Shown here: positions 9,111-18,833 of the stretch, piece after piece | Layout: the number at the start of each line of letters is the position of its first letter | Numbering within the stretch: the first letter of the stretch is position 1 | Source: Vibrio sp. CDRSL-10 TSBA | GTDB lineage: Bacteria; Pseudomonadota; Gammaproteobacteria; Enterobacterales; Vibrionaceae | Length of the DNA stretch: 64,000 nt | Reading direction: 5' to 3' | NCBI GenBank assembly: GCA_039696685.1 | Contig: CP155565.1 | Coordinates: 806,001-870,000, forward strand | The notes under the pieces: generated by a model | Seen by the model: only the letters and a program-made list of their open reading frames with translations | Database searches by the model: none | What the model was told of the DNA's origin: nothing | Position numbers and translations under genes: made by a program

Positions 9111-11006
9111 TTATTTGTTACGCCCCTTGCCAGGCTTAGTCGTTCCGCCCGAGGTGCCAGAATCTGCAGACGTCTGCAGGACTATCGACACCACCGCGCT
9201 TGAACTGCCAGCACCATTGCTAATGGTATAACTAAAGCTGTCGCTCGATTTAAAGCTCTTATGCGGCGTATATTTCAGGCTACCATCAGCCATTAATTGT
9301 ACGGTACCTTTACTTGGCTGAGAGAACGAGGTGAGAGTGACTGCAGAGGTATCGTCAATCACATCGTTCGCTAACACATCAATCACCACCGAATCTGTAT
9401 TCGCCAGAGAAACCGAATCATTAACCGCAACCGGCGCAGTCCCCGCTGAGCCATTATCCGCCAGGACAGCATAATTAACTGTGGTCGCCGCTTCTGTTTC
9501 AGTTTGTGAACTGTGCTTAGTTGAAACAGTCAGCGTATAATTGTTCGCCGCCGCGCTATCCGACGACACCACGGAGATAACGACCTGACCAGACTCCCCA
9601 GGAGCCAAAGTCATCTGCTCACTGCTCGCCTGCCAGCCACTTGGTACAGCCGTGCTGACATTAAAAGACTCTGGATCACAGTCTGCGCTGTCACGGTTGG
9701 TGACCATAACCAAATACTGTACTTGCTCTCCGGCTGCTGCCGCATTATCGGCCATGGCCGTCGCACTGATTTGTGGAGCGCTTGCATTGCAGATTTGAGG
9801 CGAAACATTACCCTGACCTGAATCTCCGAAATTAACGCTCACCTCTGCGATACCATTCGCGGCACTGATAAGGCTGAAGGTTACACCCGAATCCGGATCG
9901 GTATAGCTGTCACCAACTGGCATCGCAGGATCGAACCAGTCATTACGTCCATATGCCTGATGAAACTGTGAATCCGTTTTAAAGTGCAGCAGATTACTGC
10001 TGCGGCCATCGCCATCGGTGGCAGCACGAACCACGATGCCATCCGTCACGTCACCCCGATAAAAACGATATGAGCGGTCAGCGAGGAAATCATCGAAGCC
10101 GACAGACTGACGGTATTCGATATAGAACCATTTCATTGCCCCGGTCGACGCATCTGTACCACGTGGGATTTTGATAGTCACAGGTTGATCGTCTGAGGTT
10201 TCATAATTGAAGATCGAATAAGTTCCGCTTTGCGTCACTTCTAACGTTCGCGAGGCATGCGTACCATTCAACCATCCCAACTGTTCTTTCTGGAAGGTGT
10301 TGAAATAGCCAATGTCCGGATTACCCATCACATCGTAGGTGTCGCCATACTCATTGATGGTACAGCTGTTGCCCAATGTTTCATCACCACAGTCCAAAGC
10401 ACGCGAGTGATACAATCCGAAGTTGTGGCCCAGTTCATGAGCAATGTTGGTCGCAGTCAGCACGCCATTAATAAACGCGCGGGTTGGGACCCCATCCATC
10501 GTGGCAGAGCCGGCAACACCACACGCTGCCGTGGTCATCAGATACACGATACGATCATAATTACCTATGTCGATGCCGGAATTAGCAGCCTGTTTATCCG
10601 CTTCGTCCTGTACCGCGTTCAAATCACAAACCTGATTAGACAAAGGCAGTGTGAACCACCCCGCGACCTGTCCGGATAACCAGGTTTGGCCAAAAGAGTT
10701 TTCACGATAGAACTGATCTACCTGGCCGAATACCAACTCATCCGCTTCAGCGATAGTGAGTGGTTGTTCCTGTGGGTTTTCCTGGAAATTAACCAGTAAA
10801 ACCAGGGTATTTTGCTGACCGGTAGTCGAAATGTTTATTGCTGAATATGCCGAAAATGGAACCACGGTCATGATGCTGAGCAAGAGCAAACCAAGAGCAT
10901 GCAAATTTTTAAGCACACTTTTCCCTAAACTAAATGGCACAACAGAGTTAATAGAATTCAACGTCTTCCCCTCAGACTCACGCGTAATAATTTTCAATGC
11001 ATTCAT
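9111..11006 (-). CDS. Secreted metzincin metalloprotease (M11-like) with Ig-like C-terminus
   Basis: 631 residues. An N-terminal leader of about 35 residues precedes a hydrophobic signal segment (LHALGLLLLSIMTVVPFSAYSA). The catalytic domain has HELGHNFGLYHS (His190, Glu191, His194, His200), the HExxHxxGxxH zinc site of metzincins, and a later YDVMG that fits the Met-turn; overall closest to peptidase family M11. A central beta-sandwich (PSGWQASSEQMTLAPGESG) and a C-terminal cadherin/Big-like repeat (VIDVLANDVIDD, then GSLKYTPHKSFKSSDSFSY) follow, with a short basic tail. It is likely an exported proteolytic factor. The first ATG has no strong ribosome site and a shorter start is possible. 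Confidence 0.8.
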   Translation of the reverse strand: MNALKIITRESEGKTLNSINSVVPFSLGKSVLKNLHALGLLLLSIMTVVPFSAYSAINISTTGQQNTLVLLVNFQENPQEQPLTIAEADELVFGQVDQFYRENSFGQTWLSGQVAGWFTLPLSNQVCDLNAVQDEADKQAANSGIDIGNYDRIVYLMTTAACGVAGSATMDGVPTRAFINGVLTATNIAHELGHNFGLYHSRALDCGDETLGNSCTINEYGDTYDVMGNPDIGYFNTFQKEQLGWLNGTHASRTLEVTQSGTYSIFNYETSDDQPVTIKIPRGTDASTGAMKWFYIEYRQSVGFDDFLADRSYRFYRGDVTDGIVVRAATDGDGRSSNLLHFKTDSQFHQAYGRNDWFDPAMPVGDSYTDPDSGVTFSLISAANGIAEVSVNFGDSGQGNVSPQICNASAPQISATAMADNAAAAGEQVQYLVMVTNRDSADCDPESFNVSTAVPSGWQASSEQMTLAPGESGQVVISVVSSDSAAANNYTLTVSTKHSSQTETEAATTVNYAVLADNGSAGTAPVAVNDSVSLANTDSVVIDVLANDVIDDTSAVTLTSFSQPSKGTVQLMADGSLKYTPHKSFKSSDSFSYTISNGAGSSSAVVSIVLQTSADSGTSGGTTKPGKGRNK

Positions 11007-11986
11007 TACTTAAGAAGTTATTCTTTGAAATAACATAAACTTGCCGAACATATATTTACTTTTAAAATAAGTAGGGGGCAATTGTTTGTATACAATAAAT
11101 TGCAAATATAACTTTTATGTTTTTAACCTAAATTTTCGCAATAACCCCCCCCTCCTCAAAGTGAAAGAGGATAAAATTATAATATTATTTTTCAATCAGT
11201 TATGACAAAAATCCATATTACTTGCGATAATTTAGACAAACTCATACCGCACCTGTTTTACACAAATGATGGCATACTAAAAAAATATGATGTTCAGACT
11301 AATAAAATCCAGGATTAAAAATACCCAATATGATTACGTAAACATATTGGGTTATCTTTTAACGATGACAATGCTATCAATAAATATATTTATAACTCAA
11401 GAAAAATTTGGTTAATTTTTGGTCAAGCCAAAAAATGCAATATGTTAACATTGCAATAACAATTAAAAACCCCAACTAAAGTTAACAATATCAATATTTT
11501 CAACTAGTTTAATAATATCTATTTGAACATATTTTATTAACACTCATCATTGAAATACCACTCTTCATCGTACTGATCACCTAAATATCAGCTGTATTAA
11601 CATTTATATTTGGAATAAAGATCACTATTAATAACGACCACATCCGTATGCATGAGACGCTCTGTGCAAGCAAATTGAAACTAAGCGTCAGACCCGGCAA
11701 GTGATAGAGCCTTCTGATATCACATCAAGCCTCAACCCGATTCACATAGTGAAAGCAACCTGCTTGCGTAACTGCAGATCTTTTCCTGAAAACCACCCGC
11801 TTTTCACACCCTGCAGGCAAATATCAAAACACCCTACTTTCGAATTTTCTGTGCTACTCCAACCAATAATTTGATTTGAAATTCAAATTAAATTGGCGAA
11901 TAATCAATCCAACCCACACGGTTGCGCCGCGACCGCCATCAGCGCTATTCAGTGAAATACGGATTTTTCGAGGTAAATCGATCTTC
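11007..11986. other. AT-rich gene-free gap of ~980 bases
   Basis: No open frame here resembles a protein. The stretch is strongly AT-rich compared with both flanks. It contains one good hairpin (11323-11352) and the upstream region of the FUSC gene. A transcript could be encoded but cannot be shown from sequence alone. Confidence 0.5.
11323..11352 (+). terminator. Orphan hairpin with T-rich tail
   Basis: ACCCAATATG (11323-11332) pairs with CATATTGGGT (11343-11352) across a 10-base loop, followed by TATCTTTT. No annotated gene ends here, so it could terminate an unannotated small RNA on the plus strand. Confidence 0.4.
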
Positions 11987-13138
11987 ATGACCCAAGTAAA
12001 CGAGATACAGTATTCAACACCGGCTAAAGTCAACATCGGATTGTTGCGCACAGCCAAGTATTTACTGCACAGACAACAAGTTAAAAGCAGCTTACGAGTT
12101 GAGCCATTACCATCCTTTCGCAACGAATTTCTGGCTGGCGTACAAACCGGCCTCACCCTGGTAATAGCTCTGATTGCTGTTTACTTATCCCCTTGGTCCC
12201 ACATGGTGGGTTTTGCCGGACTGGGCTCGTTGATCGCTCTGTTTGGGCGCTTTGAATCCCATTCCGCACGTAACCGTATGTTGCTGCAGGCGGCAGCGAT
12301 CCAAACCGGATCCGTATTATTAATGTCATCCGCTAAGTGGGCAGGCTTATCACAACCTGCGCTGTTACTGTTTCTGGCATTCATGGGCGGCGTCTACCTG
12401 TTTATTTGTACTACCGGTCGTTACGGAGCGCCCGGCCCGCTTATTTTTGTGTTTGCTGCCGGCTCTTGTATCGGTGGCGAAGTGACTCAGCAGGTCATTA
12501 TCGAACGGACGTTTGCCACCGGTGCAGCAACCCTTCTGGGAGTATTGATCTGCATTGCCACTGCGTTTCTGCGCCAACCTCCCGGTCCCGGTTACAATTT
12601 TCCTAAGCCACCTCCGGCTCCGGCAGTGCGTCACCGTCTTGTTGCGTCAGCTCGTACTTTCATCAGCACTGCCCTTGCCATGTTCATCGTCTGCTACGGG
12701 TTTGATGCCAACTATCCGGCCTGGGCTGGTATGGGAGCCCTCGCAGTCACTCAGGGCGCATTTCTGCACGTCAGTATGAACCGCGCGATGCAACGCATGG
12801 TTGGTACCACGATCGGAGTCATGATGGCCTGGGCGGTGTTGCAGTTTGATCCAAATATCTGGGGATTAATCGCGGTAATCGGAGTATTCCAGGTCGTTAC
12901 CGAGATGGTGATCGGTAAAAATTACGCTCTGGGTCAGATGTTTGTTGCCCCGACCGCCCTGCTGATGACTCACCTCGCTGCACCATGGCTCTCCAGCGAA
13001 AATATGGTACCTGAACGGGTGTTGGATACCGTTATCGGTGCCAGTATCGGCATGGTGGTCGCGGTGATACTGTCGAGTATGGATGACCGCCGCTACTTGG
13101 ATAAACTGCGCAATAACGGCAGCCAGGTATCCACCTGA
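11987..13138 (+). CDS. FUSC-family inner-membrane protein
   Basis: About 383 residues with two blocks of membrane helices: residues ~50-190 (GVQTGLTLVIALIAVYLSPW onward) and ~225-360 (STALAMFIVCYGFDANYPAW, QRMVGTTIGVMMAW). This is the layout of the FUSC (fusaric-acid resistance/aromatic-acid exporter) family, used for efflux of aromatic acids or drugs. It lacks the long cytoplasmic domain of full-length AaeB/YccS proteins. I use ATG 11987 (MTQVNEIQYS); the frame is open further upstream from a TTG. A MarR-type regulator follows on the same strand. Confidence 0.75.
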   Translation: MTQVNEIQYSTPAKVNIGLLRTAKYLLHRQQVKSSLRVEPLPSFRNEFLAGVQTGLTLVIALIAVYLSPWSHMVGFAGLGSLIALFGRFESHSARNRMLLQAAAIQTGSVLLMSSAKWAGLSQPALLLFLAFMGGVYLFICTTGRYGAPGPLIFVFAAGSCIGGEVTQQVIIERTFATGAATLLGVLICIATAFLRQPPGPGYNFPKPPPAPAVRHRLVASARTFISTALAMFIVCYGFDANYPAWAGMGALAVTQGAFLHVSMNRAMQRMVGTTIGVMMAWAVLQFDPNIWGLIAVIGVFQVVTEMVIGKNYALGQMFVAPTALLMTHLAAPWLSSENMVPERVLDTVIGASIGMVVAVILSSMDDRRYLDKLRNNGSQVST

Positions 13139-13446
13139 CTGACCACAAGGCCAGCCATCAGATCAGAGTGCGATCTGGTAGCCGGTAGCAACGGAAGATC
13201 AATGCAACAAAGTCATCAATGCCTTCGAACCCGCCACTATAGAAGGTAACCGCTTTGCAGTTGGTGGTTCAACATCTGCCCACCCCTGATTTTATTTCCA
13301 AGCAAAAGCTGATTCGTGAAATGAACGCCCCCCTAATGGCCAGCTTGCTTTGGCTTACCACTGAGTTTCTGATATAGACTCATAACTGGTTATAAATCAT
13401 CAGCTTTTCGTTTGCATTTCGATTTCACTAGGCTAATAATGACACT
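13139..13446. other. Gap with possible decayed coding sequence
   Basis: 308 bases between the FUSC and MarR genes. A stretch around 13270-13376 reads PTPDFISKQKLIREMNAPLM in frame before a TAG and resembles coding sequence, but has no start and matches no family I can name. It may be a gene remnant. Confidence 0.25.
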
Positions 13447-13902
13447 ATGACTACATTGAAGACTCCCCGCACCCGTTTCGGACTGCAATTTTCCTTTATC
13501 GCTCGCCAATGGCGCCGAGTGATGCAAGCTCATCTGGCTTCCATCGGCCTGACGGATACCACCTGGGTTCCGCTGGTTCATTTAAGCGAATGTAAAGGCA
13601 TTACCCTAAAAGCTTTGGCACTGCGAGTCGGAGTGGAAAGCTCAAGCTTGGTTCGAATTATTGATTCGCTGGAAAGAGATGGTTTGGTCGCAAGAAGACG
13701 CGATGAAGCCGATGGCCGCGCTAAACAGATTTTCCTCACTGAAGAAGGCGAACTGCGCGTCGCAGGGATTCGGGCAGAACTGAGCCGTTTTGAAGCATCA
13801 CTGCTGACGGAGATCACTGATGAAGAAATCGAGATCATGCTGTCGGTATTTGAGCGCCTGCAGCCAAGCCTGGATAATTACGAAAGCAGTAACGAATCCT
13901 GA
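13447..13902 (+). CDS. MarR-family transcriptional regulator
   Basis: 151 residues with the winged-helix pattern of MarR proteins: VPLVHLSECKGITLKALALR, then SSSLVRIIDSLERDGLVARR and DGRAKQIFLTEEG. MarR dimers usually repress efflux or detoxification genes until an aromatic ligand binds. It stands 308 bases downstream of the FUSC exporter, so that exporter is a reasonable target, but no operator was identified. Confidence 0.85.
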   Translation: MTTLKTPRTRFGLQFSFIARQWRRVMQAHLASIGLTDTTWVPLVHLSECKGITLKALALRVGVESSSLVRIIDSLERDGLVARRRDEADGRAKQIFLTEEGELRVAGIRAELSRFEASLLTEITDEEIEIMLSVFERLQPSLDNYESSNES

Positions 13903-14072
13903 GGTTCGTTTCTTGGTATCTGTTTACTGCTCAACCCATGCGCTTAAAACATAGCGATAACGCAATTATACTTATTCACCGTGTCATATTTACTGACGAA
14001 CCCACTTCGAACTAAATCTTACGGTGTTAAAAAGCGCTTTGTCACCATACAAAACGCTTCTAGATTATTAGA

Positions 14073-15011
14073 TTACTTTAAGTGTGTTCCAAGGAATGCA
14101 GAAACTTTGTCCATTGCCATACTCACCGCTTCGGGATGGTCATACAATTCATAGTGAGACCAGTTTTCCAAATTAACCAGTTGTCGGTCTTTTGACTGAA
14201 CAGAGCGCCCATAGATTTCCTGTCCATCACGATAAGCACCAAAAGCCCCTACTTTTTGGCCGACCACGACCATAACAGGCTGAGTCATTAACGTTTCTGC
14301 GAATGCAAAGGCATCCCAACTCAGTGTTTTCTGTGCATGTGAAAATAACATACGAGTTGCACCACCTTCGGTTTGCCCACGTGGCGTTTTATAGTATTCC
14401 GTAGCTTCGAACACGTCGCGTTCGGTTAACCCATTTTCTTTTGCAAATTCGATACTTGGAGGGAGTAGCTCATTGATTTTCAACTCTGAACCACGCGCTT
14501 CGGCTGTTCTCTGTGCAGCCATAGCTTCAAGATTGGCGATAGGGTCGTACATACTAAAACCTTCACGGAACAAGCGGCCTAAATTGACTGGCGTAATACC
14601 TACGACAGTTTTCAGGCGCTTTTCGGTTAAGGCTGCATTGATGATGTAAGCACCACCACCGCAGATACCGAGCCCACCAATTCTATTCTCATCGACATAA
14701 GGTAAAGTCACTGCATAGTCGATAACGCGGCTGATATCTTCAACACGTTGACTCGGATCTTCTACGTAGCGAGGCAGTCCCCCCGACTCTCCTTGAAAGC
14801 TCGCATCAAATGCGATCACGACGTAACCTAACTCAGCAAGAGCCTTACCATAGACAGCGCTGGATGTTTGTTCTTTACAGCTACCGAAAGGATGGACGCT
14901 TATCATTGTTGGGTAGCGTTTCGATTCATTGAAGCCTTCTGGGAATAAAACTAATGCAGACATATCCCAAGCCATATCAGCATTTCTGAAAGTGATTTTT
15001 TGCATGTTCAT
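14073..15011 (-). CDS. Alpha/beta hydrolase, dienelactone-hydrolase-like
   Basis: 312 residues of the alpha/beta-hydrolase fold. The nucleophile elbow reads GLGICGGGAYI, giving a cysteine at the nucleophile position as in dienelactone hydrolases. An oxyanion segment (MISVHPFGSCKEQTS) and GESGG motif lie upstream, and a C-terminal NWSHYELYD offers the catalytic histidine. The start chosen, MNMQKITF, has AAAGGT about 8 bases upstream; an ATG at 15059 lacks this. It is a paralogue of the next gene and probably in one transcript with it. The substrate is unknown. Confidence 0.75.
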   Translation of the reverse strand: MNMQKITFRNADMAWDMSALVLFPEGFNESKRYPTMISVHPFGSCKEQTSSAVYGKALAELGYVVIAFDASFQGESGGLPRYVEDPSQRVEDISRVIDYAVTLPYVDENRIGGLGICGGGAYIINAALTEKRLKTVVGITPVNLGRLFREGFSMYDPIANLEAMAAQRTAEARGSELKINELLPPSIEFAKENGLTERDVFEATEYYKTPRGQTEGGATRMLFSHAQKTLSWDAFAFAETLMTQPVMVVVGQKVGAFGAYRDGQEIYGRSVQSKDRQLVNLENWSHYELYDHPEAVSMAMDKVSAFLGTHLK

Positions 15012-15068
15012 AATGAATACCTTTAGAACAGAAAGGCTCAAAGCTATTAAGCCTTTCATTGGTGAATA

Positions 15069-15984
15069 TTAAAGCGTGCGTTGGAAGAAAGATGCGAGTT
15101 GGGATACTGCGTCATCGACGTATTCTGCAACATCATAAAGTGACATGTGGTTCGCACCGTTTATGACATACAACTTTTTATTTGTACTGGCCGCGCGATC
15201 AAGCAAGTCATCACTCATCCACTTACTACCCGCATTACTGCCAACGACAGCAAGAATTGGTTGAGTCAAAAATGCTTCCGCTTTGTGATACGCGTCATAA
15301 GTGATGATTTGGTTTAAATTACGAGTAAGTGCAAAACCCGGAGCATTTGGATGTTCACAACGAGGTGTGTGGTAATACTCCCATGCTTCTCGCAATTCTG
15401 CGTTTGGTGCATCTTCTTCACGCATTGGAGCTAGAGGAATGATTGCGTACTCAGAGCCATTAGCGTCCGTTGTGCGAGCATCAGAACCAAATTCTAAGTA
15501 ACCAAGAGCGTCTGCATCGTTAACCGAATTATCCCAACCATTACGGAACATTTGACCGATATTAACTGCGCTAACCATGCCTAAAGCTTTAATACGACGG
15601 TCATTAATCGCCGCGTTTGCGCTGTAACCCGCACCGGCACAAATACCCATCACACCAATTTTGTCGTTATCGACATAATCTAATGTTGTTAGATAGTCGA
15701 CTACCGCACTCACATCTTCAGTACTCGTGTAAGGATTTTCCATTTGACGAGGGTGACCAGTACTTTCTCCTTGGTATGAAACGGTCAAAAGCAATAGTGA
15801 TTAAACCGCTTTCCGCAAGTTTGTTCGCGTATAAACCTGCGGTTTGTTCCTTAACTCCGCCACCAGGGTGCGAAACAACAACGGCTGCATATTGTTTACT
15901 TGCATCAAAATCTTTAGGGAAGTTAATAACCGCAGAAATCTCAATACCTTGACCGTTTAGATTTTTGAAAGTGACTTTAGACAT
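15069..15984 (-). CDS. Second alpha/beta hydrolase, frame broken by +1 base
   Basis: About 304 residues when GAAAC at 15778-15782 (GTTTC on the coding strand) is read with one base fewer: the joined sequence is AFDRSYQGESTGHPRQMENP, which aligns with FDASFQGESGG in the downstream paralogue. The nucleophile elbow is MGICAGAGYSANAA, again cysteine; GANHMSLYD supplies the histidine. Start ATG 15984 has GGAGA 8 bases upstream. The pair of hydrolases faces a decayed LysR regulator on the other strand. Confidence 0.75.
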
Positions 15985-16146
15985 AGCGACATTCTCCATT
16001 AGAAGTTAACTGTTTGTCTCAGGCTGACCTAAGCTTCGATGTAATATTAGTCAACAGACTGTTTCGGATAAATATCGCTTTACCTACATAACTGTTTAGT
16101 TAAACTTAACAAATGTAAATATAACCTTCTTTTCTTTCATCACTAA

Positions 16147-16345
16147 CATGGTCTACACCTATTGCTCGCCATCGCTGTTTCACTCAAGCAACCATTAGAA
16201 ATGGGGATACCCCGTGCGGCCTTATCACAGCACCTAAAAGGGTTGGAACAACAGGTACAAACTCTATTAATCGAACAACCTGAAGTATGTCATTAACGGA
16301 GGAAGGCTAACGGCTGCTTGATATTTTGCAGCCGTTCGTTAACTA
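16147..16345 (+). pseudogene. Decayed LysR-type regulator remnant
   Basis: Translation gives the LysR N-terminal helix-turn-helix in pieces: LLLAIAVSLKQ, then RAALSQHLKGLEQQVQTLLI, and after a frame change LTEEG-stop-RLLDILQPFVN. Several stop codons and a frameshift interrupt it and the effector domain is nearly gone. It is divergent from the hydrolase pair, the usual place for their regulator. Unlike the 22 GTTTC breaks elsewhere this is real decay, with multiple lesions. Confidence 0.6.
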
Positions 16346-16475
16346 ACATTGAACAAAGTGCCATTAACCTGACTGATTGAAGGGCACAAAGTGAATTGCA
16401 GAAGTCAGTAGAGCTATCAATGGTTGTGTCGCCATACGCGTGTTTAGCGATGGTCTATGCAACATAAAGAACTAA

Positions 16476-16500
16476 AAAAGCGAGCACAAAGCTCGCTTTT
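16476..16500 (-). terminator. Terminator of ackA
   Basis: AAAAGCGAGC (16476-16485) pairs with GCTCGCTTTT (16491-16500) around a 5-base loop, 23 bases beyond the ackA stop; A and T flanks suit either direction. Confidence 0.8.
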
Positions 16501-16522
16501 ATCTATTTGATTTTAAATGCAC

Positions 16523-17714
16523 TTACAGCATCGCTACCGACTGCTGGGCAATCACGAATTCCTCGTTGGTTGGAATCACTACCGCCAGCTTGGAATCTTT
16601 GGCAGTAATCACGCCAGACTGACCGAAACGAGCGTCAGCATTAGCCGTGGCATCTTCTTGGTAACCAAACACTTTCAGGTAGTTGAGAATCTCGCTGCGA
16701 ATTGGCAGTGAGTTTTCACCGATACCACCCGTGAACACAATCGCATCGACTTCTGCACCAATCGCCACCATGTACGAACCAATGTATTTCGCGACGCGGT
16801 ATGTGAAGATCTCAAAGGCCAGACGGGCACGCGGATTACCGTTTTCCATCGCTTCCAGCACGCCACGCGCATCGCTGGTTACACCGGACACACCAAGGAA
16901 ACCTGATTTCTTGTTGAGCATGTCAAACAGCTCTTCTTGCTTCCAGCCTTTGCGGAACAGGAATTCGATCACGCTTGGGTCGATGTCACCGCAACGGGTT
17001 CCCATCATCAAACCAGCCAGCGGAGTCAGACCCATACTGGTATCAACACACTCACCGTTTCTTAATGGCAGTGACCGACGCACCGTTACCCAGGTGAACC
17101 GTGATGAAGTTACTCTGCTCAACCGGCTTATCCAGCATCTTGGCCGCTTCACGGCTAACGTAGTAGTGACTGGTACCGTGAGCACCGTAGCGGCGAACTT
17201 TCTGTTCTTCGTATAACTCGTAAGGAAGGCCGTAGATAAAGGCTTTAGGTGGCATGGTTTGGTGGAAGGCAGTATCAAAAACAGCGAATTGTGGCAGGTC
17301 TGGGAAAGCGGCCATTGCAGCTCGCATGCCGGTTGCATTGGCTTTGTTATGCAGCGGAGCCAGTTCAGCCAGACGTTCAACTTCTTCTATCACCGCTTCA
17401 TCAACTTTGACCGTACCTTTAAAGGTTTCGCCACCAGCCACGATACGATGGCCCACAGCGACAAACTGAGAAGTCAGCCCCAGGGTCTCCAGCAAGCTTA
17501 CCACCCGGTTCACCGCATACTGGTGATGATTGCCTCCTGCCGGGATCGCTTCAACGGTTTTCTCACCTTGGTATTTCCAGCTGATTTCAGCTTCTGGCAA
17601 ACCAAAGCATTCACCAAGACCAGAGACCAGGGCGTCACCCGATTGTGAATCAATGACCGCGAATTTAAGTGAGGAGCTGCCTGAGTTGATAACCAGCACG
17701 TACGAGTTCGACAT
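16523..17714 (-). CDS. ackA: Acetate kinase, frame broken by +1 base
   Basis: 396 residues when GTTTC at 17057-17061 is read as GTTC, giving VTAIKNGECVDTSMGLTPLAG without interruption. It converts acetyl phosphate plus ADP to acetate plus ATP. The N-terminal VLVINSGSSSLKFAV, the central VFDTAFHQTMP with YGAHGTSHYYVS, and the FTGGIGEN segment are all acetokinase-family motifs. No pta lies next to it, which suggests this is the stand-alone second-chromosome copy often seen in vibrios. Full length otherwise. Confidence 0.93.
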
Positions 17715-17973
17715 GGGGATGTATCCTGTTTCCGACTAAATTTGCGAAGCCTGAGCTTCTCCGTTTGCTGGCTCTATTATTCAATAATTTTTGAATCTTT
17801 CAACTTTGTTTTAGTTTTTTGTGTGATGAAAACGAAATTTTGTTGATCTTTGACAACAAATTATTTTTTTCGAGTGTAGAAATATTTCCATATGTCACTA
17901 TTTTTTAACTGCATTTTTGCACAAAACATGCCTTACCCGGCCAGTAACGCGTAAAAATGCAACATCAGGACGA

Positions 17974-18005
17974 AAAAAGCCTGTGGCGTGAACCACAGGC
18001 TTTTT
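17974..18005 (-). terminator. Terminator of the vct operon
   Basis: AAAAAGCCTGTGG (17974-17986) pairs with CCACAGGC plus TTTTT (17993-18005) around a 6-base loop, about 65 bases beyond the vctC stop. The rest of 17715-18069 is AT-rich and holds the ackA promoter region. Confidence 0.85.
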
Positions 18006-18069
18006 GATTGAAAATGTCAGCATAGAATCGGTTGCGAAAAATCACCGTCTTCTGCCTCGGTCATCATGC

Positions 18070-18831
18070 TTAGTGAGTGTGATACAAGCACATGCGCTTG
18101 CCTTCAATCTCCAGCACCCGGAACGGAGTTTCGTAGATTTCACTCAGAACACTCTCCTGGATAACGGATTCCACACTCCCCGTTGCGACCACTTCGCCTT
18201 TCTTCAGTGCGATGATGTAATCCGAGTAACAGGAAGCAAAGTTGATGTCGTGAATCACCACCACCACAGCTTTATTCAGCTCATGGGCCAGACGCTGAAT
18301 GGTCGCCATGATCTGCAGCGAGTGCTTGATGTCCAGGTTATTGAGCGGCTCATCGAGGAAGATGTAGTCGGTATCCTGAGCAATTACCATGGCAATAAAC
18401 GCCAATTGCCGCTGACCACCACTCAGTTCATCCAGATACTTATGCTGAATCGTGCTCAAATCAAGGTAGTTGATCGACTGATCGATCACCTGCTGATCGT
18501 TGGCATCCAGTTTCCCCTGCGAATAGGGGAAACGACCAAATGCCACCAGCTCACGCACCGTAAAACGCATGGTTAAGCTGTTGGCCTGACGCAGCACCGA
18601 CAGTTTTCTCGCCAGGGCTTTGGTATCCCAGTCCACCAGTTCTTTACTATCGATCCACACTTTACCGGCATCACGGTTCACCAGACGGCTGGCCATCGAC
18701 AGCAAGGTACTCTTACCTGCCCCGTTCGGGCCGATAATTGAGGTGACTTTACCTTTCTCAAACTGCGCACTGGCATCTTTTACCACTGCATGTTGGCCGA
18801 ATTTTTTCGTCAGTTTATCGAGTAGAATCAT
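18070..18831 (-). CDS. vctC: Ferric catechol-siderophore ABC transporter ATPase
   Basis: 253 residues, a FepC-type ATPase. Walker A GPNGAGKST (about 34-42), signature LSGGQRQLAFIAM, Walker B DYIFLDEPLNNLD and switch histidine VVVIHDIN are all present. It energises uptake of ferric siderophore through VctD/VctG. It is the last gene of vctPDGC, separated from vctG by two bases, and is followed by a strong terminator. The assignment to the Vct (vibriobactin/enterobactin) system rests on gene order and overall similarity. Confidence 0.88.
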   Translation of the reverse strand: MILLDKLTKKFGQHAVVKDASAQFEKGKVTSIIGPNGAGKSTLLSMASRLVNRDAGKVWIDSKELVDWDTKALARKLSVLRQANSLTMRFTVRELVAFGRFPYSQGKLDANDQQVIDQSINYLDLSTIQHKYLDELSGGQRQLAFIAMVIAQDTDYIFLDEPLNNLDIKHSLQIMATIQRLAHELNKAVVVVIHDINFASCYSDYIIALKKGEVVATGSVESVIQESVLSEIYETPFRVLEIEGKRMCLYHTH

Positions 18832-18833
18832 AG

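Noticed and set aside
10257..10679. 140-codon plus-strand frame inside the metalloprotease gene
   Set aside because: Antisense to the zinc-site region of a recognised protease; no family resemblance.
16147..16345. LysR remnant as another GTTC-type sequencing break
   Set aside because: It contains several stop codons and a frame change not at GTTTC, and the effector domain is nearly gone, so it is true decay.
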